Below are positions 1 through 9,076 of a DNA stretch of 64,000 nucleotides, piece after piece. Position numbers and translations under genes: made by a program. Position 1 is the stretch's first letter; each line of letters starts with the position of its first letter. Location: positions 98,540 to 162,539 of the forward strand of contig JADLAX010000069.1 of NCBI GenBank assembly GCA_020848035.1. The letters run 5' to 3'. The stretch comes from Anaerolineae bacterium (GTDB taxonomy: Bacteria; Chloroflexota; Anaerolineae; Promineifilales; Promineifilaceae). Below the pieces are notes generated by a model that saw only the letters and a list, made by a program, of their open reading frames with translations, made no database searches and was not told where the DNA came from.

Positions 1-1588
1 AAAAATCGGCCACGTGGGCGGCAAACGCCGGGTTAGACGTGGTCAGCGAGACGATAATAAGGTCGCGCTCCTGCCCCTGCATGCGCTCCACGGTATCCAC
101 GACGATTTTTTGGCGAACGGCCGTTTCCGGCACAAACTTCCGCAGCAAATTGCGAATTAGCCGCCCCTGCGCCCGATAAGGCGTCACCACCCCAATTTCT
201 TCCGCCGGAAAGTCACACGCCAACAGCGTGGTGATCAAATCCACCACCGCATTGGCCTCCCGCTGGCTGTAAACAGAGTTGTTGTGGTGCGCCAGATCCC
301 AAAACACCTTTGGCTCATCTGGGTCCAGCACATCTTCCAGGCGATCCGGTAAAGATGCCAGTTCAATGCGTCGCTGCGCCGCCGCCGGAACCGACACCAA
401 CAAGCCATCATAAAATTGGTTACTCGGCCACTCGGTTAGTTCCTCATTCAGCCGGTAACTTTCAGTAAGCATCTTCTCAAAATTTCTGCCAGCCAGGCGA
501 CCAAACACTGAATCTTTAAACGCCCCACCCGTCATGCGGGTCGTCAGCACCGGGGGCAGCTGCTTATCATCGCCAAAAAAGATGTACTTTTGCCCGGAAA
601 GCATGCCCATCACCGCCAGAGGCAGGGTGATCTGGCTGGCTTCATCAAAAATCACCGTGTCGAATGTCACCGAGCTAAGGCGTTGGGTGCGGGTGGCAAA
701 AGGGGTCGCGCCGACTACGTAGCCGCCCTTTTTAGCCGCCAGGGGCGAAGCGTGGAACGATTCAAAATTTTTCACCAGCAAATCTTTGGCCTGGATCGGA
801 TGCCCCACCTTGATGGCCTCAATTTGCGGATCTTGTTTGTAGAGGGCGTTCAGAGCATTGTTGATGGCCCGATGGGTAAATGAACAGATCAGCACCCGCT
901 CGCCATCGCTCACCAAAGCGCGGGCTAACGTAGCTAAAACTCGCGTTTTCCCCGTACCAGGCGGGCCCTGCACCAAATACGCCAATTCGGTTGCGTAGGC
1001 GTTGGCCATTGCCTCGCTCTGATCCCAGTTCAGCTCCAAAGTTTCCGCAATATCCAGCCCGCGTTCGTAATAGCTGGGATCGATCTCTGGTTTTAGATCG
1101 CCCATGAGCAATGGCAAAATTTGCTGCCGACCCACGTCAGAATCGCCCGCCTCGGCCAGGGCGCTGAGAATGTAGCTGCTCAAGTCGATAAGACCGATGT
1201 CCAGCGTCCAACCATCCTGGTCCGCAAACACCTTGTCCCATTCCACAGGACTCTCACAGGAGATGATGAGATCAGTCTCTTCATCCTCCACCAGGTTCAC
1301 CATCAAATTGTCGTGGGCAAAGGGGTTGTTGCGGCTCAAGCAGAGGATGTCTCCCTCGCGAAAGCGAGAGATGTTGCGCGAGCAGGTCAATTCAACCAGG
1401 CCATCTTTACGAATCTCTTTGAGACAGACGTTTTCGATGGCAAACCCTTCGGCAACGCGGGTGTCCAGTGGTTTCTCCCACTGCGTATAGACTTGCTGCC
1501 GCTGTGCGGCCGTTTCCGTTAGAACCAAATCGCGCAAACTGCTTAAAAAGTTTGCCATTTCCCATTGGGCAGAGTGATTATGCGACAT
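1..1588 (-). CDS. SF1 (Dna2/UPF1-like) helicase, C-terminus cut by window edge
   Basis: The reverse strand reads open from an ATG at 1588 to the window edge, about 529 codons, so the C-terminus lies outside. After roughly 200 N-terminal residues comes a Walker A motif GPPGTGKT (about residue 209), a Walker B-like FDEAS (about 316) and a GDDKQLPP motif (about 338). Near the edge is the VERMQGQERD stretch typical of motif V of the DNA2/NAM7 (UPF1-like) superfamily 1 helicases. Such enzymes unwind nucleic acid using ATP. The N-terminal part resembles the OB-fold-like region before the AAA core in this family. Substrate cannot be told from sequence. The next gene on the same strand ends 22 bp upstream, so the two are probably co-transcribed. 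Confidence 0.85.
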   Translation of the reverse strand, partial: MSHNHSAQWEMANFLSSLRDLVLTETAAQRQQVYTQWEKPLDTRVAEGFAIENVCLKEIRKDGLVELTCSRNISRFREGDILCLSRNNPFAHDNLMVNLVEDEETDLIISCESPVEWDKVFADQDGWTLDIGLIDLSSYILSALAEAGDSDVGRQQILPLLMGDLKPEIDPSYYERGLDIAETLELNWDQSEAMANAYATELAYLVQGPPGTGKTRVLATLARALVSDGERVLICSFTHRAINNALNALYKQDPQIEAIKVGHPIQAKDLLVKNFESFHASPLAAKKGGYVVGATPFATRTQRLSSVTFDTVIFDEASQITLPLAVMGMLSGQKYIFFGDDKQLPPVLTTRMTGGAFKDSVFGRLAGRNFEKMLTESYRLNEELTEWPSNQFYDGLLVSVPAAAQRRIELASLPDRLEDVLDPDEPKVFWDLAHHNNSVYSQREANAVVDLITTLLACDFPAEEIGVVTPYRAQGRLIRNLLRKFVPETAVRQKIVVDTVERMQGQERDLIIVSLTTSNPAFAAHVADF

Positions 1589-1610
1589 GGCTCAAAATTT
1601 AACAGAAAAG

Positions 1611-2768
1611 CTAATAGTTTTGCAATAGCGCCACATGCCCCCGCAGGCTTTCCGCCATTTTGGGGATAGCGATGTACTCATCAACCACGTGGGCCTGGCT
1701 TTCTTCGCTAGGGCCGTAGCCGATGATGGTCAGGTTGTACGGCACAAAGTGACGGCCGTCTGTAGCAAACTGGTAGCGGCTCAACTCGGCCGCACGCCCC
1801 ATGCCTGCACCGATGAGCGCCTGGGCGCGCTGCACTTTTTCGTCCGTCGGCGGGGTGTAAAAGCCAAAAATCGTCGCGTCCCCCTCGGGAAAAGCGAGCG
1901 GCGGAGTGCACATGGCATCCTCCAGCAAAACAGCCTGGTCGCCCACCAGGCGCTGCACAAAAGCGCGTAAGCTGTTGAGGCTTTCGCTGGCGGTGCGGAA
2001 ATCCAGGCAGACGCGCGCCCAGGCGGGTGTGACGTTGGTGCTGGTAGTATCTACTTCAATGATCGTGGGCGTCACCGACGTTGCCCCCAGCAGCTCGTGC
2101 GCCGAAAGTTCACCCTTGGCCGCCTGCACATCTTGAATGAATTGAGCCAGGGCGAAGTTCGGATTCACGCCTTTTTCCGGGACGCTGGCATGGACGGAAC
2201 GGCCGTTAAACTGCACCCACATCTGGGCAATGCCCCGGTGACCCAGGGCGATCTTGTTGTCCGATGGCTCGCCCAGCACCACCAGATCGACGGGGTAATC
2301 CAGGTGCTTCACCCAATGTTTGGCCCCCGTGCCGCCGATTTCTTCTTCCACCACGCCGCTAAATACCACGTCGCGGCGCGGCCGGACACCGGCCCGCAGC
2401 AGCGCCGCCAGGCTGTACACTTGCACCGCCAGCGGCCCTTTGATATCACACGCGCCGCGCCCGACGATGCGGTCGCCGACAATGGTGCCGCTGTACGGCG
2501 GCACCGACCACAGGCTGCGTTCGCCCGGATCGACGTGGTCCAGGTGCGTGTTCAGCACCAGTGCGCCAAGCGAGGGATCTGTGCCGCGGATACGGCCGTT
2601 CACGTTCCCAATCTCATCAATCCACACCTGGTCAAAATTCAGCCTTTGCAGCTCGGCGGCCACCAGCTCGGCCAGCGGCGCTTCTTCATACGTCATGCTC
2701 GGCGTCTGGATCAGCCGCTGCGTAAAATCAACACAATCGTTTAAGAGAGCATCCCAATCGAGGGTCAT
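1611..2768 (-). CDS. M20-family metallopeptidase / deacylase (ArgE/DapE type)
   Basis: A 385-residue zinc hydrolase of the M20 family, which removes acyl or aminoacyl groups from amino-acid-like substrates in the cytoplasm. Expected metal ligands are visible in order: HLDHVD near residue 75, ACDIKG near 108, VEEEIGG with the catalytic Glu pair near 142, and GEPS near 168. A lid domain follows, starting around GHRGIAQ. ATG 2768 is preferred over ATG 2774 because AAGGA sits 6 bp upstream of it. The sequence fits the acetylornithine deacetylase / succinyl-diaminopimelate desuccinylase / YgeY group but the substrate is not resolvable. Neighbours 2807-6437 on the same strand, including a second M20 enzyme, suggest a peptide or amino-acid scavenging cluster. 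Confidence 0.85.
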   Translation of the reverse strand: MTLDWDALLNDCVDFTQRLIQTPSMTYEEAPLAELVAAELQRLNFDQVWIDEIGNVNGRIRGTDPSLGALVLNTHLDHVDPGERSLWSVPPYSGTIVGDRIVGRGACDIKGPLAVQVYSLAALLRAGVRPRRDVVFSGVVEEEIGGTGAKHWVKHLDYPVDLVVLGEPSDNKIALGHRGIAQMWVQFNGRSVHASVPEKGVNPNFALAQFIQDVQAAKGELSAHELLGATSVTPTIIEVDTTSTNVTPAWARVCLDFRTASESLNSLRAFVQRLVGDQAVLLEDAMCTPPLAFPEGDATIFGFYTPPTDEKVQRAQALIGAGMGRAAELSRYQFATDGRHFVPYNLTIIGYGPSEESQAHVVDEYIAIPKMAESLRGHVALLQNY

Positions 2769-2806
2769 AATCATTCCTTTCGGGGCTGGCGACTAGCCAC
2801 CCGCCG

Positions 2807-3415
2807 CTACCCCAAATTTAATAAATAAACAGAAAACGCCACCACTTCCCGCACAAACGAGAAAGTTCGCGTAACGCTGTTGATCCAGCGGATGGAGCGC
2901 GTGGGTGAGCTGTACGCCTCCATGTGCAGATCATGGGCCACGGCCAGCGCCCGGCGCATGTGGTTGGGCGTGCTGACAATGAGGAACGTTTCCAGCCCGT
3001 TTTGCTGGGCCACCATCTGGGCATTGCGCAAATTTTCCTCGGTGGAAGTGGAAGTTGCTTCAAAGAGAATATCGGCCGGGTCTACGCCCTGGCTGATGGC
3101 ATAGCTGCGCCCCACCTCACCTTCGGCCATTTCATCGCGATTGCCCACGCCGCCAGTGAAGATAAGCTTTTCCACCACGCCGGTGTGGTAAAGCTGGATG
3201 GCATGGTTGATCCGCTCGCGAAAAACGGCCGACGGCCGATCCCGCACGACCGCCGCGCCCAAGACAATTGCCGCATCTGCCGGGCGTGTCTCATCCCGCA
3301 GCGAAAAGAGGAAGACAGTGGTGGCTGCATACCAGCCCAACAACACCGCCAAAGCGATAATCCCCGTAACCAGCCGCGCCAAAAGGCGAACGGCCGTTTG
3401 CAATACTTTCACCAA
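2807..3415 (-). CDS. YdcF/SanA-like DUF218 membrane protein
   Basis: A 202-residue protein with one N-terminal membrane segment (about residues 13-36) followed by a soluble domain. The domain starts with AAIVLGAAV, continues with IFTGGVG and EATSTSTEENL, and ends with VSTPNHMRRA. These are the conserved blocks of the DUF218 (YdcF/SanA/ElyC) family, membrane-anchored proteins linked in other bacteria to envelope integrity and lipid-carrier metabolism. The biochemical activity is not established. The next gene upstream on the same strand ends 27 bp away. Confidence 0.75.
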   Translation of the reverse strand: MVKVLQTAVRLLARLVTGIIALAVLLGWYAATTVFLFSLRDETRPADAAIVLGAAVVRDRPSAVFRERINHAIQLYHTGVVEKLIFTGGVGNRDEMAEGEVGRSYAISQGVDPADILFEATSTSTEENLRNAQMVAQQNGLETFLIVSTPNHMRRALAVAHDLHMEAYSSPTRSIRWINSVTRTFSFVREVVAFSVYLLNLG

Positions 3416-3442
3416 CTCACCTACCTCAACAATTAAAATGAC

Positions 3443-4141
3443 TCAATTACCCAGCTCCGCCACTTCCCGCTGCCAAAACCAGCTGGCCAACCAGAACGCC
3501 CAGATGGGGAAAAGCAGCACCACAAAACCACCAATGCCCGTCTCGCCCACGGTGTAGGCCAGCGGTGGTGGCACCAGCGCCTCCACGATAGCCAGCAGCA
3601 CCAGGCCAATGCCTGCCGCCAGGGTAAACTGGCCCAACCGGCGCGTGCGTAAAATCAACCGCCCCGCCAGCCAGATAAGCCACAGCCCCATGAAGGCAAA
3701 GCTCACCGTCTTCAGGCCCGAGTCGCGGACGGGTTCGATGAATCCCCAAATCTGGTTGACAAAGATGGGGTTGCCCAGGGCAAAGCGGGCCAAAACCGGC
3801 GTACCGAGCTGGTCAACCAGGCTGGCGACCAGGCCAAAAACTGCGCCTACTGTGCCCAGCGCCGTAAAAGCACGGCTACGGCCGTCGCCCTGCCCTAACT
3901 CTGCGACCAACCCAACGAGGAAAACGGCCGCACACAATCCCACCGTCGTGCCCACATGAAACGCCTGCCAGGAAATGCGGTTGTCGCGCACAAACGCCAA
4001 AAACAAATCGGCGTTGTCCCAAAAATCAGGCGGCATCTGCTGAATGAGCGGGAACCAGACAAAAAGATTCACCACGACGGCCACCAGCCAGCCCAGCCCC
4101 AGCAGCCCGGCCGCCAGCGTCCCCAATCGGTTGAAAGACAT
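3443..4141 (-). CDS. multi-pass membrane protein, function unknown
   Basis: I do not recognise a family. The 232 residues contain about six hydrophobic segments (near residues 8-30, 62-82, 92-110, 142-162, 172-192 and 202-222) separated by short loops, with RRTRR-like positive patches suggesting a cytoplasmic loop near residue 168. There is no signal peptidase site and no catalytic motif I can name. The translated start has a good purine-rich stretch (AAGGAGGAA in the gene sense) just upstream of ATG 4141. It lies between the DUF218 gene and a membrane-anchored alpha/beta hydrolase on the same strand. Confidence 0.7.
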   Translation of the reverse strand: MSFNRLGTLAAGLLGLGWLVAVVVNLFVWFPLIQQMPPDFWDNADLFLAFVRDNRISWQAFHVGTTVGLCAAVFLVGLVAELGQGDGRSRAFTALGTVGAVFGLVASLVDQLGTPVLARFALGNPIFVNQIWGFIEPVRDSGLKTVSFAFMGLWLIWLAGRLILRTRRLGQFTLAAGIGLVLLAIVEALVPPPLAYTVGETGIGGFVVLLFPIWAFWLASWFWQREVAELGN

Positions 4142-4233
4142 TGTTTATTCCTCCTTGAAAAATTGGCCGCGGATTGCGCGGAGTGACGCGGATTAAATCT
4201 GTGAAAATCTGTATTAATCTGTGTCCTTTTCAT

Positions 4234-5187
4234 TCATGGTATTGAGCCATCGCTCATGGCGTCTCTTAGAAGATAGTCAGCCAAAAAGCGGTGTACCTGT
4301 TCCGTGTAGGCGGCCGGATCCACGGCAAAGGTGTTCAGGTGCCCGGCACCGGGAATCACCACCATCTGCTTGGGTTCGTTGGCAGCGGCAAAAACGGCCT
4401 GCGCCTGGTCCAACGGCACCAGCTGATCACGCTCGCCGTGCAGCACCAGCAGCGGCACCTCTAGCGTGGGCACCGTGTCCACCGCCCGAACCTCCCCCAG
4501 CGGCAGCTCGCTAAGCGCCGACATGCGGCGCAGCACCAGGGGCGTCAGGTAAGACGGCTGGTGGGCAATGCTGGGCAGGATGTTGGGCAGATTGCCAGCA
4601 AAGCTGCTGTAGGTGCTTTCCAACACCAGCACCCCCAAATCCGGCAGTTGCGCCGCCGCCTGGGCCGCCGCCGCACCGCCCATCGACTTACCCAGCAGGC
4701 CAATACGCGCCGGGTTCACTTCGGGGCGAGTCAGCAAGTAGTGGTAGGCGGCCACCAGGTCATTGGCTTCGGCGTAACCCCAGGTGCTGACGCGGCCGCC
4801 GCTTTCGCCGTGGTTGCGCAAATCCAGCAGCAGTGCCCCGTAACCCCGCTCGTGTAGGGCAACGGCCGTTTCCAACATCACCCCCCGGTTACCGGCAAAA
4901 CCATGCGCATAAATCAGGGTGGCCCCCTCCACCGCCGGGTCGGGCGGCAGGAACCAGGCCACCAGCTCGATGCCGTCTACGGGAATGCGCACCGTTTCGG
5001 CCGTCAGGTTAAAGTCGGCCGGGGTCTGGCTGGGCAGGCTGCGCGCCGGATAAAGCAGCGCCGCCGCGCCCTGGCTGACCAAACGACTGGTATACCAGAC
5101 GGCCGTTCCCACCACCAAAACCAACCCCAGCACCCACCAAACCACAGGATTCAACCTCCTACGCAAATTCTTTTGGTTTGTCATCAT
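4234..5187 (-). CDS. membrane-anchored alpha/beta hydrolase
   Basis: A 317-residue serine hydrolase. One transmembrane helix (about 14-36) anchors it, and the rest is an alpha/beta-hydrolase fold. IYAHGFAGN supplies the oxyanion region, GKSMG carries the nucleophile Ser168, LHGERDQLVP the acid (about Asp253), and PGAGHLN the His (about 281). It resembles the dienelactone-hydrolase/BAAT-like peptidase S9 group. Substrate is unknown. Its start overlaps the stop codon of the upstream M20 gene as ATGA (5184-5187), so the two are very likely translationally coupled. Confidence 0.85.
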   Translation of the reverse strand: MMTNQKNLRRRLNPVVWWVLGLVLVVGTAVWYTSRLVSQGAAALLYPARSLPSQTPADFNLTAETVRIPVDGIELVAWFLPPDPAVEGATLIYAHGFAGNRGVMLETAVALHERGYGALLLDLRNHGESGGRVSTWGYAEANDLVAAYHYLLTRPEVNPARIGLLGKSMGGAAAAQAAAQLPDLGVLVLESTYSSFAGNLPNILPSIAHQPSYLTPLVLRRMSALSELPLGEVRAVDTVPTLEVPLLVLHGERDQLVPLDQAQAVFAAANEPKQMVVIPGAGHLNTFAVDPAAYTEQVHRFLADYLLRDAMSDGSIP

Positions 5188-6437
5188 GCAGTCTCATCAA
5201 ATGCGCCAATCAGGTCCAGCAGCGCCATCGTATTTAAGGTGGCTTTGGGCACAAAAGAGGTGACCAGCACATATTCCTGGTCCTTGCTGCCATCGGCGCT
5301 GCGCTCGGAGCAGTGCGCATTCCCCCCGGATGGCCCCAGGCCATCAAGCGTGGGAATGCGCTGCCAAAAATGGTTGCCATCGCTTAAACCACCGCGCTCC
5401 TCCGGCAAAACCGTGAAGCCCAGCTCCGCCCCCGCCTGCTGCCAGATCGCATACAGGCCATCGGTGGCGTCGTTGCGTCCCCAGGGCGGCGTTTTGCGGT
5501 AAAGATTCACCGCTACCGAGCAGCTGTAGCCATCGGCCGAACTGACCACATCGGCCTGGCCGTTCAGCGCCAGGATTTGGGCTACCGTCTCGGCATAAAC
5601 ATCCGGCTTAAAGGTGCGCATCTCCAGCCACGCCTCGGCCTCGTGCGGCACGCGGTTGGTCACCACGCCGCCGTGCACCGTGCCCACGTTCACCGTCACG
5701 TCCCGGCTGTAGTCGGTGATGGCCGCCAGCTTGAGAATGGTGTGGGCCATCTGCACCAGGGCGTTGGCCCCAAGGGCATGGTAGCTGCCCGCATGGGACG
5801 AGCGCCCTTCGGTTTTCACCTGGAAGATGGCCATGCCCTTACGCGCCACCACCACCTGGTAGGTGTTGTCTACCTTGCTGCCCCCCTCAAAAATGAGGCA
5901 GGCCAGCGTATCTGGCCCTTCCAGCCGGTCGAGGCACAGCTGGCCAAAATCTTCGGCCTCGGCCTCTTCAGCCGCATCGAGCAGGATGACCCAGGTGATC
6001 GCCTCAAACTGCTCTGGGGCATGTTGCGCCAGCGCGTCCAGCATCATGTAGATGAGTACGGTGCCGCCTTTGATGTCCACCGTACCGGGGCCGTAAATGC
6101 GCTCACCTTGCTCGCGCCAGTGGAAGTTATTGCGAATCTCCTCCTCGGCGGGGAAGACGGTGTCCAGGTGCGACACCAGGCCGATGGTTTTGTGGGTGAG
6201 CCCCTGGCGCGTCAGCACCAGATGCTGGCCATAGTTGGGCATGGTGGATTGGACAAATTCGGCCTGAAAACCTAACCGGGCAAACCAAGCGGCGGTCATC
6301 TGACCCAACGCATTAACGCCAGGGGCATTGGCGGTAAAGCTGTTGATTTCTACCATGCGCCGCAGCGCGGCCAGGTAGCCCGACAGGTTTTGCTGAAAGT
6401 GCTGTTCCAAAATTGAGGGAAATGAATTGCGATTCAT
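5184..6437 (-). CDS. M20-family peptidase (glutamate carboxypeptidase-like)
   Basis: A 417-residue M20 metallopeptidase closer to the carboxypeptidase G2 / dipeptidase branch than the other M20 gene here. Metal-binding blocks are SHLDTVF (about residue 92), GTVDIKGG (about 125) and DAAEEAE with the catalytic Glu (about 160). The lid region is followed by a C-terminal block with the expected His in GNAHCSE. ATG 6437 is preferred to an upstream in-frame ATG at 6539: AAGGAAGG lies 5 bp upstream of 6437 and family similarity starts right after it. It ends in a 4-bp ATGA overlap with the hydrolase gene. Divergent from the gamma-glutamyltransferase gene across a 216-bp spacer. Confidence 0.85.
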   Translation of the reverse strand: MNRNSFPSILEQHFQQNLSGYLAALRRMVEINSFTANAPGVNALGQMTAAWFARLGFQAEFVQSTMPNYGQHLVLTRQGLTHKTIGLVSHLDTVFPAEEEIRNNFHWREQGERIYGPGTVDIKGGTVLIYMMLDALAQHAPEQFEAITWVILLDAAEEAEAEDFGQLCLDRLEGPDTLACLIFEGGSKVDNTYQVVVARKGMAIFQVKTEGRSSHAGSYHALGANALVQMAHTILKLAAITDYSRDVTVNVGTVHGGVVTNRVPHEAEAWLEMRTFKPDVYAETVAQILALNGQADVVSSADGYSCSVAVNLYRKTPPWGRNDATDGLYAIWQQAGAELGFTVLPEERGGLSDGNHFWQRIPTLDGLGPSGGNAHCSERSADGSKDQEYVLVTSFVPKATLNTMALLDLIGAFDETA

Positions 6438-6569
6438 GCGACCTTCCTTGAATGAATGATTGTCTCGTTTTTCTATCACGTTCAGCCATTTTAGGCGAAT
6501 TGGTACCGGGCAAAACGGCCGTTTTTTATACAAAGACATAAGGAAAAGAATCGGGTAAACTTGTCTTCA

Positions 6570-6623
6570 TTTTCCCGGAAATTAACTTAACAGGTGTGCC
6601 CAGTAAGGCAGTTTCCGGGAAAA
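6570..6623. promoter_or_regulatory. 12-bp inverted repeat in a divergent promoter region
   Basis: TTTTCCCGGAAA at 6570-6581 is matched by its exact reverse complement TTTCCGGGAAAA at 6612-6623, 30 bp apart, in the spacer between the divergent M20 and gamma-glutamyltransferase genes. The spacing is about three helical turns, which suits a dimeric repressor or DNA loop; it could equally form an RNA hairpin in the ggt leader. No regulator is identified. Confidence 0.45.
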
Positions 6624-6653
6624 TAGCCACCACTTTCAAACGGAGTAAAAGTT

Positions 6654-8243
6654 ATGCGAGGTGTGATTGCTGCGGGGGATGCGGCCACGGCCGCAGCCGG
6701 TCAACAAATTTTGCAGGCGGGCGGCAATGCGGTCGATGCGGCCGTTGCTGCCGCGTTTGCCTCCTTTATTGCCGAAATTGGCGTGGTGCACCTGGGTGGC
6801 AGCGGCATTGCCCACCTGTACGACCCACAAACGGGCCAATCCGTAGTGTATGACTTTTTCAGCAACACGCCGGGGTTAAACGGCCGTCCCCCCACCCCGC
6901 TCGACTTTCACCAGGTCACCATTGATTTTGGCGCCACCACGCAGGATTTTTACCTGGGGCGCGCCTCGGTCGCCGTGCCGGGCAACATTGCCGGGCTGTG
7001 CCAGCTGGCGGCCGATTACGGCCGTCTGCCCCTTCACCAGCTCCTGGAACCCGCCCTCAAGCTGGCCCAAGACGGCCACACCATCGCCCCCTTCCAGGCC
7101 GACACCTGCACGTTGCTCCAGCCGCTCTACACCCACACCGCCGGGATGCGGGCTGTTTTTATGAAAAACGGCCGTATGATTCAGGGCGGCGACCACTTCT
7201 TTTTGCCCGATCTGCACGCCACGCTGCAAGCCCTGGCCCGCGAAGGGGCCAGCTATGCCCAAAGCGGCGCGTTGGCCCAGGCGCTGCTGCAAGACCAGGC
7301 CGCCCACGGCGGCCTGCTCACCACCGACGATCTGCTGAGTTACCAGGTGCACAAACTGCCCGCCATCCGCCTGCCCTACCGCGACTGTGAGCTGCTGCTG
7401 CCGCCGCCCAGCTCTACCGGCGGCGTGCTGACGGCCTTTACCCTCAAGCTGCTGTCCCACTTCGACATGCAGCAGCGGCCGCACGGCTCGGCGGCCCATT
7501 TGCAGCTGCTGTACGAAATCATGGTGGCCACCAACCGGGCCCGGCCGTTTTGGGACAACTGGTGCGACACGCTGCCCGCCGGGGCAGCGATCCAGAACTT
7601 TTTGGCTGATGCGTTTGTACGGCCGTACCTCGATGACATTCAATCTGCGCTCAGCCGCCAGCAGGCGTCCCCCTTTGTCGCCGAACCGCCCGCGCCCAAC
7701 AACACCAGCCACCTCAGCGTCGTTGATGGCGATGGGCTGGCGGTGAGCCTGACGACCACGGCGGGTGAATCGGCCGGGTACGTGGTGCCGGGCACGGGCT
7801 ACATCCCCAACAACATGATGGGCGAGGCGGATTTGCACCCCAACGGCTTTCACAGCCGCCCCGCCGGGCAGCGCATCCCCACGATGATGGCCCCGGTGAT
7901 TGTGCTGAAAAATGGCAAGACGCGGCTGGTGCTGGGCAGCGGCGGCAGCATTCGCATCCGCAGCGCCATTTTGCAGGCGCTGAGCAACCTGCTAGATTAC
8001 CACATGACGCTCGACGAGGCGGTGAACACCGCGCGGGTGCATGTGGAGGATGGCGTGTTGCAGTGTGAAGCGGGCTTTGAGGCAACGGCCGTTGCTCAGC
8101 TGGAAACGATGGGTTACCGGGTCAACCGCTGGGCCACGCGCAGCATCTATTTTGGCGGGGCGCATTCGGTTTCACGGACGGAAGACGGCCGTTTGGAGGC
8201 CGCAGGGGATAATCGGCGCGGCGGGGCAACGGCCGTAGCCTGA
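6654..8243 (+). CDS. ggt: gamma-glutamyltransferase family protein
   Basis: A 529-residue Ntn-hydrolase of the gamma-glutamyltranspeptidase family, which cleaves gamma-glutamyl bonds of glutathione-like compounds and self-cleaves at a threonine. The N-terminal block AGGNAVDAAVAAA and the SVVDGDG block after NNTSHL are both family hallmarks; the Thr of NTSHLSV is the predicted autocleavage residue and nucleophile (about residue 354). GSGGSIRI near 423 matches the glycine-rich oxyanion strand. There is no signal peptide, so unlike E. coli Ggt it is predicted cytoplasmic, as in YwrD-like members. ATG 6654 is preceded by CGGAG at a suitable distance. Length is normal for the family. Confidence 0.85.
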   Translation: MRGVIAAGDAATAAAGQQILQAGGNAVDAAVAAAFASFIAEIGVVHLGGSGIAHLYDPQTGQSVVYDFFSNTPGLNGRPPTPLDFHQVTIDFGATTQDFYLGRASVAVPGNIAGLCQLAADYGRLPLHQLLEPALKLAQDGHTIAPFQADTCTLLQPLYTHTAGMRAVFMKNGRMIQGGDHFFLPDLHATLQALAREGASYAQSGALAQALLQDQAAHGGLLTTDDLLSYQVHKLPAIRLPYRDCELLLPPPSSTGGVLTAFTLKLLSHFDMQQRPHGSAAHLQLLYEIMVATNRARPFWDNWCDTLPAGAAIQNFLADAFVRPYLDDIQSALSRQQASPFVAEPPAPNNTSHLSVVDGDGLAVSLTTTAGESAGYVVPGTGYIPNNMMGEADLHPNGFHSRPAGQRIPTMMAPVIVLKNGKTRLVLGSGGSIRIRSAILQALSNLLDYHMTLDEAVNTARVHVEDGVLQCEAGFEATAVAQLETMGYRVNRWATRSIYFGGAHSVSRTEDGRLEAAGDNRRGGATAVA

Positions 8244-8249
8244 GCGTTA

Positions 8250-8415
8250 GAAACAGGTGGCTCTTTGAGATTTCACGGATTTACAGCCCGTGATGCGTGA
8301 AACGTGAAACGTGAAGCGTGAAACGTGAAGCGTGAAACGTGAAGCGTGAAACGTGATCAGAGAGCCATCAAGTTTCACGTTTCACGCCAAATCCTCAATA
8401 CCCCAACATGTGACG
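8250..8415. repeat. foldback repeat with tandem CGTGAAAC/CGTGAAGC words
   Basis: Copy of a dispersed foldback starting with GGCTCTTTGAGATTTCACGG. Its centre has the 7-bp word GTGAAAC/GTGAAGC repeated about ten times from 8296 to 8353, a short spacer, and the reverse complement (GTTTCACGTTTCACG) at 8371-8388. It fills the gap between ggt and the receiver gene. Other copies of the outer sequence lie at 8869, 12296, 31571 and 44930. Confidence 0.8.
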
Positions 8416-8477
8416 CAAACCTGGCGCTGGTGTCTGATAGGGGGAATTGATTTCAAATCAGCACAGAGGGAACAGGG

Positions 8478-8909
8478 ATGGAAACACCGCACGCACTCAT
8501 CGTTGAAGACACACCCGAACTCGCCGAAATATTTTCGATGGCCTTGATGGCGGCCGGATACCAGACGCAGGTTCTGGACAACGGCCAATCTGCCCGGCAA
8601 TTTCTGGCCACCGAAGCCCCCGATTTGCTCCTGCTAGACATTCACCTGCCGCACTACAACGGCGATCGCCTGCTGGAGGAGGTGCGTCAGCTGCCCCACC
8701 TGGCCCAAACGCTGGTCATCCTGGCCACGGCCGACACCCGCCGGGGCGAGGAGCTGCGTGACGTGGCCGATTTTGTGCTGCAAAAGCCGATCAGCTTTGC
8801 CCAACTGCGCGATCTTTCCAGCCGCCTCACCGCCGCCATGCCACGATTGCAGAACGGCCGTTTCAACAATAACGGCTCTTTGGGAATTCAGGGGGATTAC
8901 CGCCCTTGA
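8478..8909 (+). CDS. single-domain response regulator (CheY-like receiver)
   Basis: A 143-residue protein that is essentially one receiver domain. Acidic residues follow LIVED at the N-terminus, the phosphoacceptor is the Asp of LLLLDIHLP (about residue 54), a Thr/Ser position falls in ILATADT (about 83), and Lys is in VLQKPIS (about 104). There is no output domain, so it probably acts by protein contact. The last 14 residues or so (NNNGSLGIQGDYRP) are encoded by a dispersed DNA repeat that also gives the stop codon, so the natural C-terminus was probably replaced. No kinase gene is adjacent. Confidence 0.85.
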   Translation: METPHALIVEDTPELAEIFSMALMAAGYQTQVLDNGQSARQFLATEAPDLLLLDIHLPHYNGDRLLEEVRQLPHLAQTLVILATADTRRGEELRDVADFVLQKPISFAQLRDLSSRLTAAMPRLQNGRFNNNGSLGIQGDYRP

Positions 8910-8985
8910 TGCGTGAAACGTGACAAGAGGGTAAGGGTCATCACGTTTCATGCCAAACCCCACAAAACTCCAATCGTTCTGTCAT
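8869..8985. repeat. CTCTTTGGGAATTCAGGG foldback copy
   Basis: Starts inside the receiver gene with GGCTCTTTGGGAATTCAGGG and continues with GCGTGAAACGTGA, a short loop, ATCACGTTTCATGCC and CCCCACAAAACTCC. The same order is found at 31571-31688 and 44930-45053. The remainder of the gap to 9077 holds a TCATGCTGAG...GTATCCCGC palindrome fragment of a type common in bacteria and no gene. Confidence 0.75.
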
Positions 8986-9076
8986 GCTGAGAGCCTGTGC
9001 TGAGGCTGCCGAAGTATCCCGCCCGCACAAAACTCACAACGCCTTGATCACCACAAAGTAATAGCCCATACCCGTG

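Noticed and set aside
6596..6895. Small frames around the ggt start on both strands
   Set aside because: They overlap ggt entirely and have no ribosome site or family resemblance.
8296..8388. Possible CRISPR array from regularly spaced GTGAAAC units
   Set aside because: Units are 7 bp and contiguous with no spacers, and are followed by their inverted copy; no cas genes are in the window.
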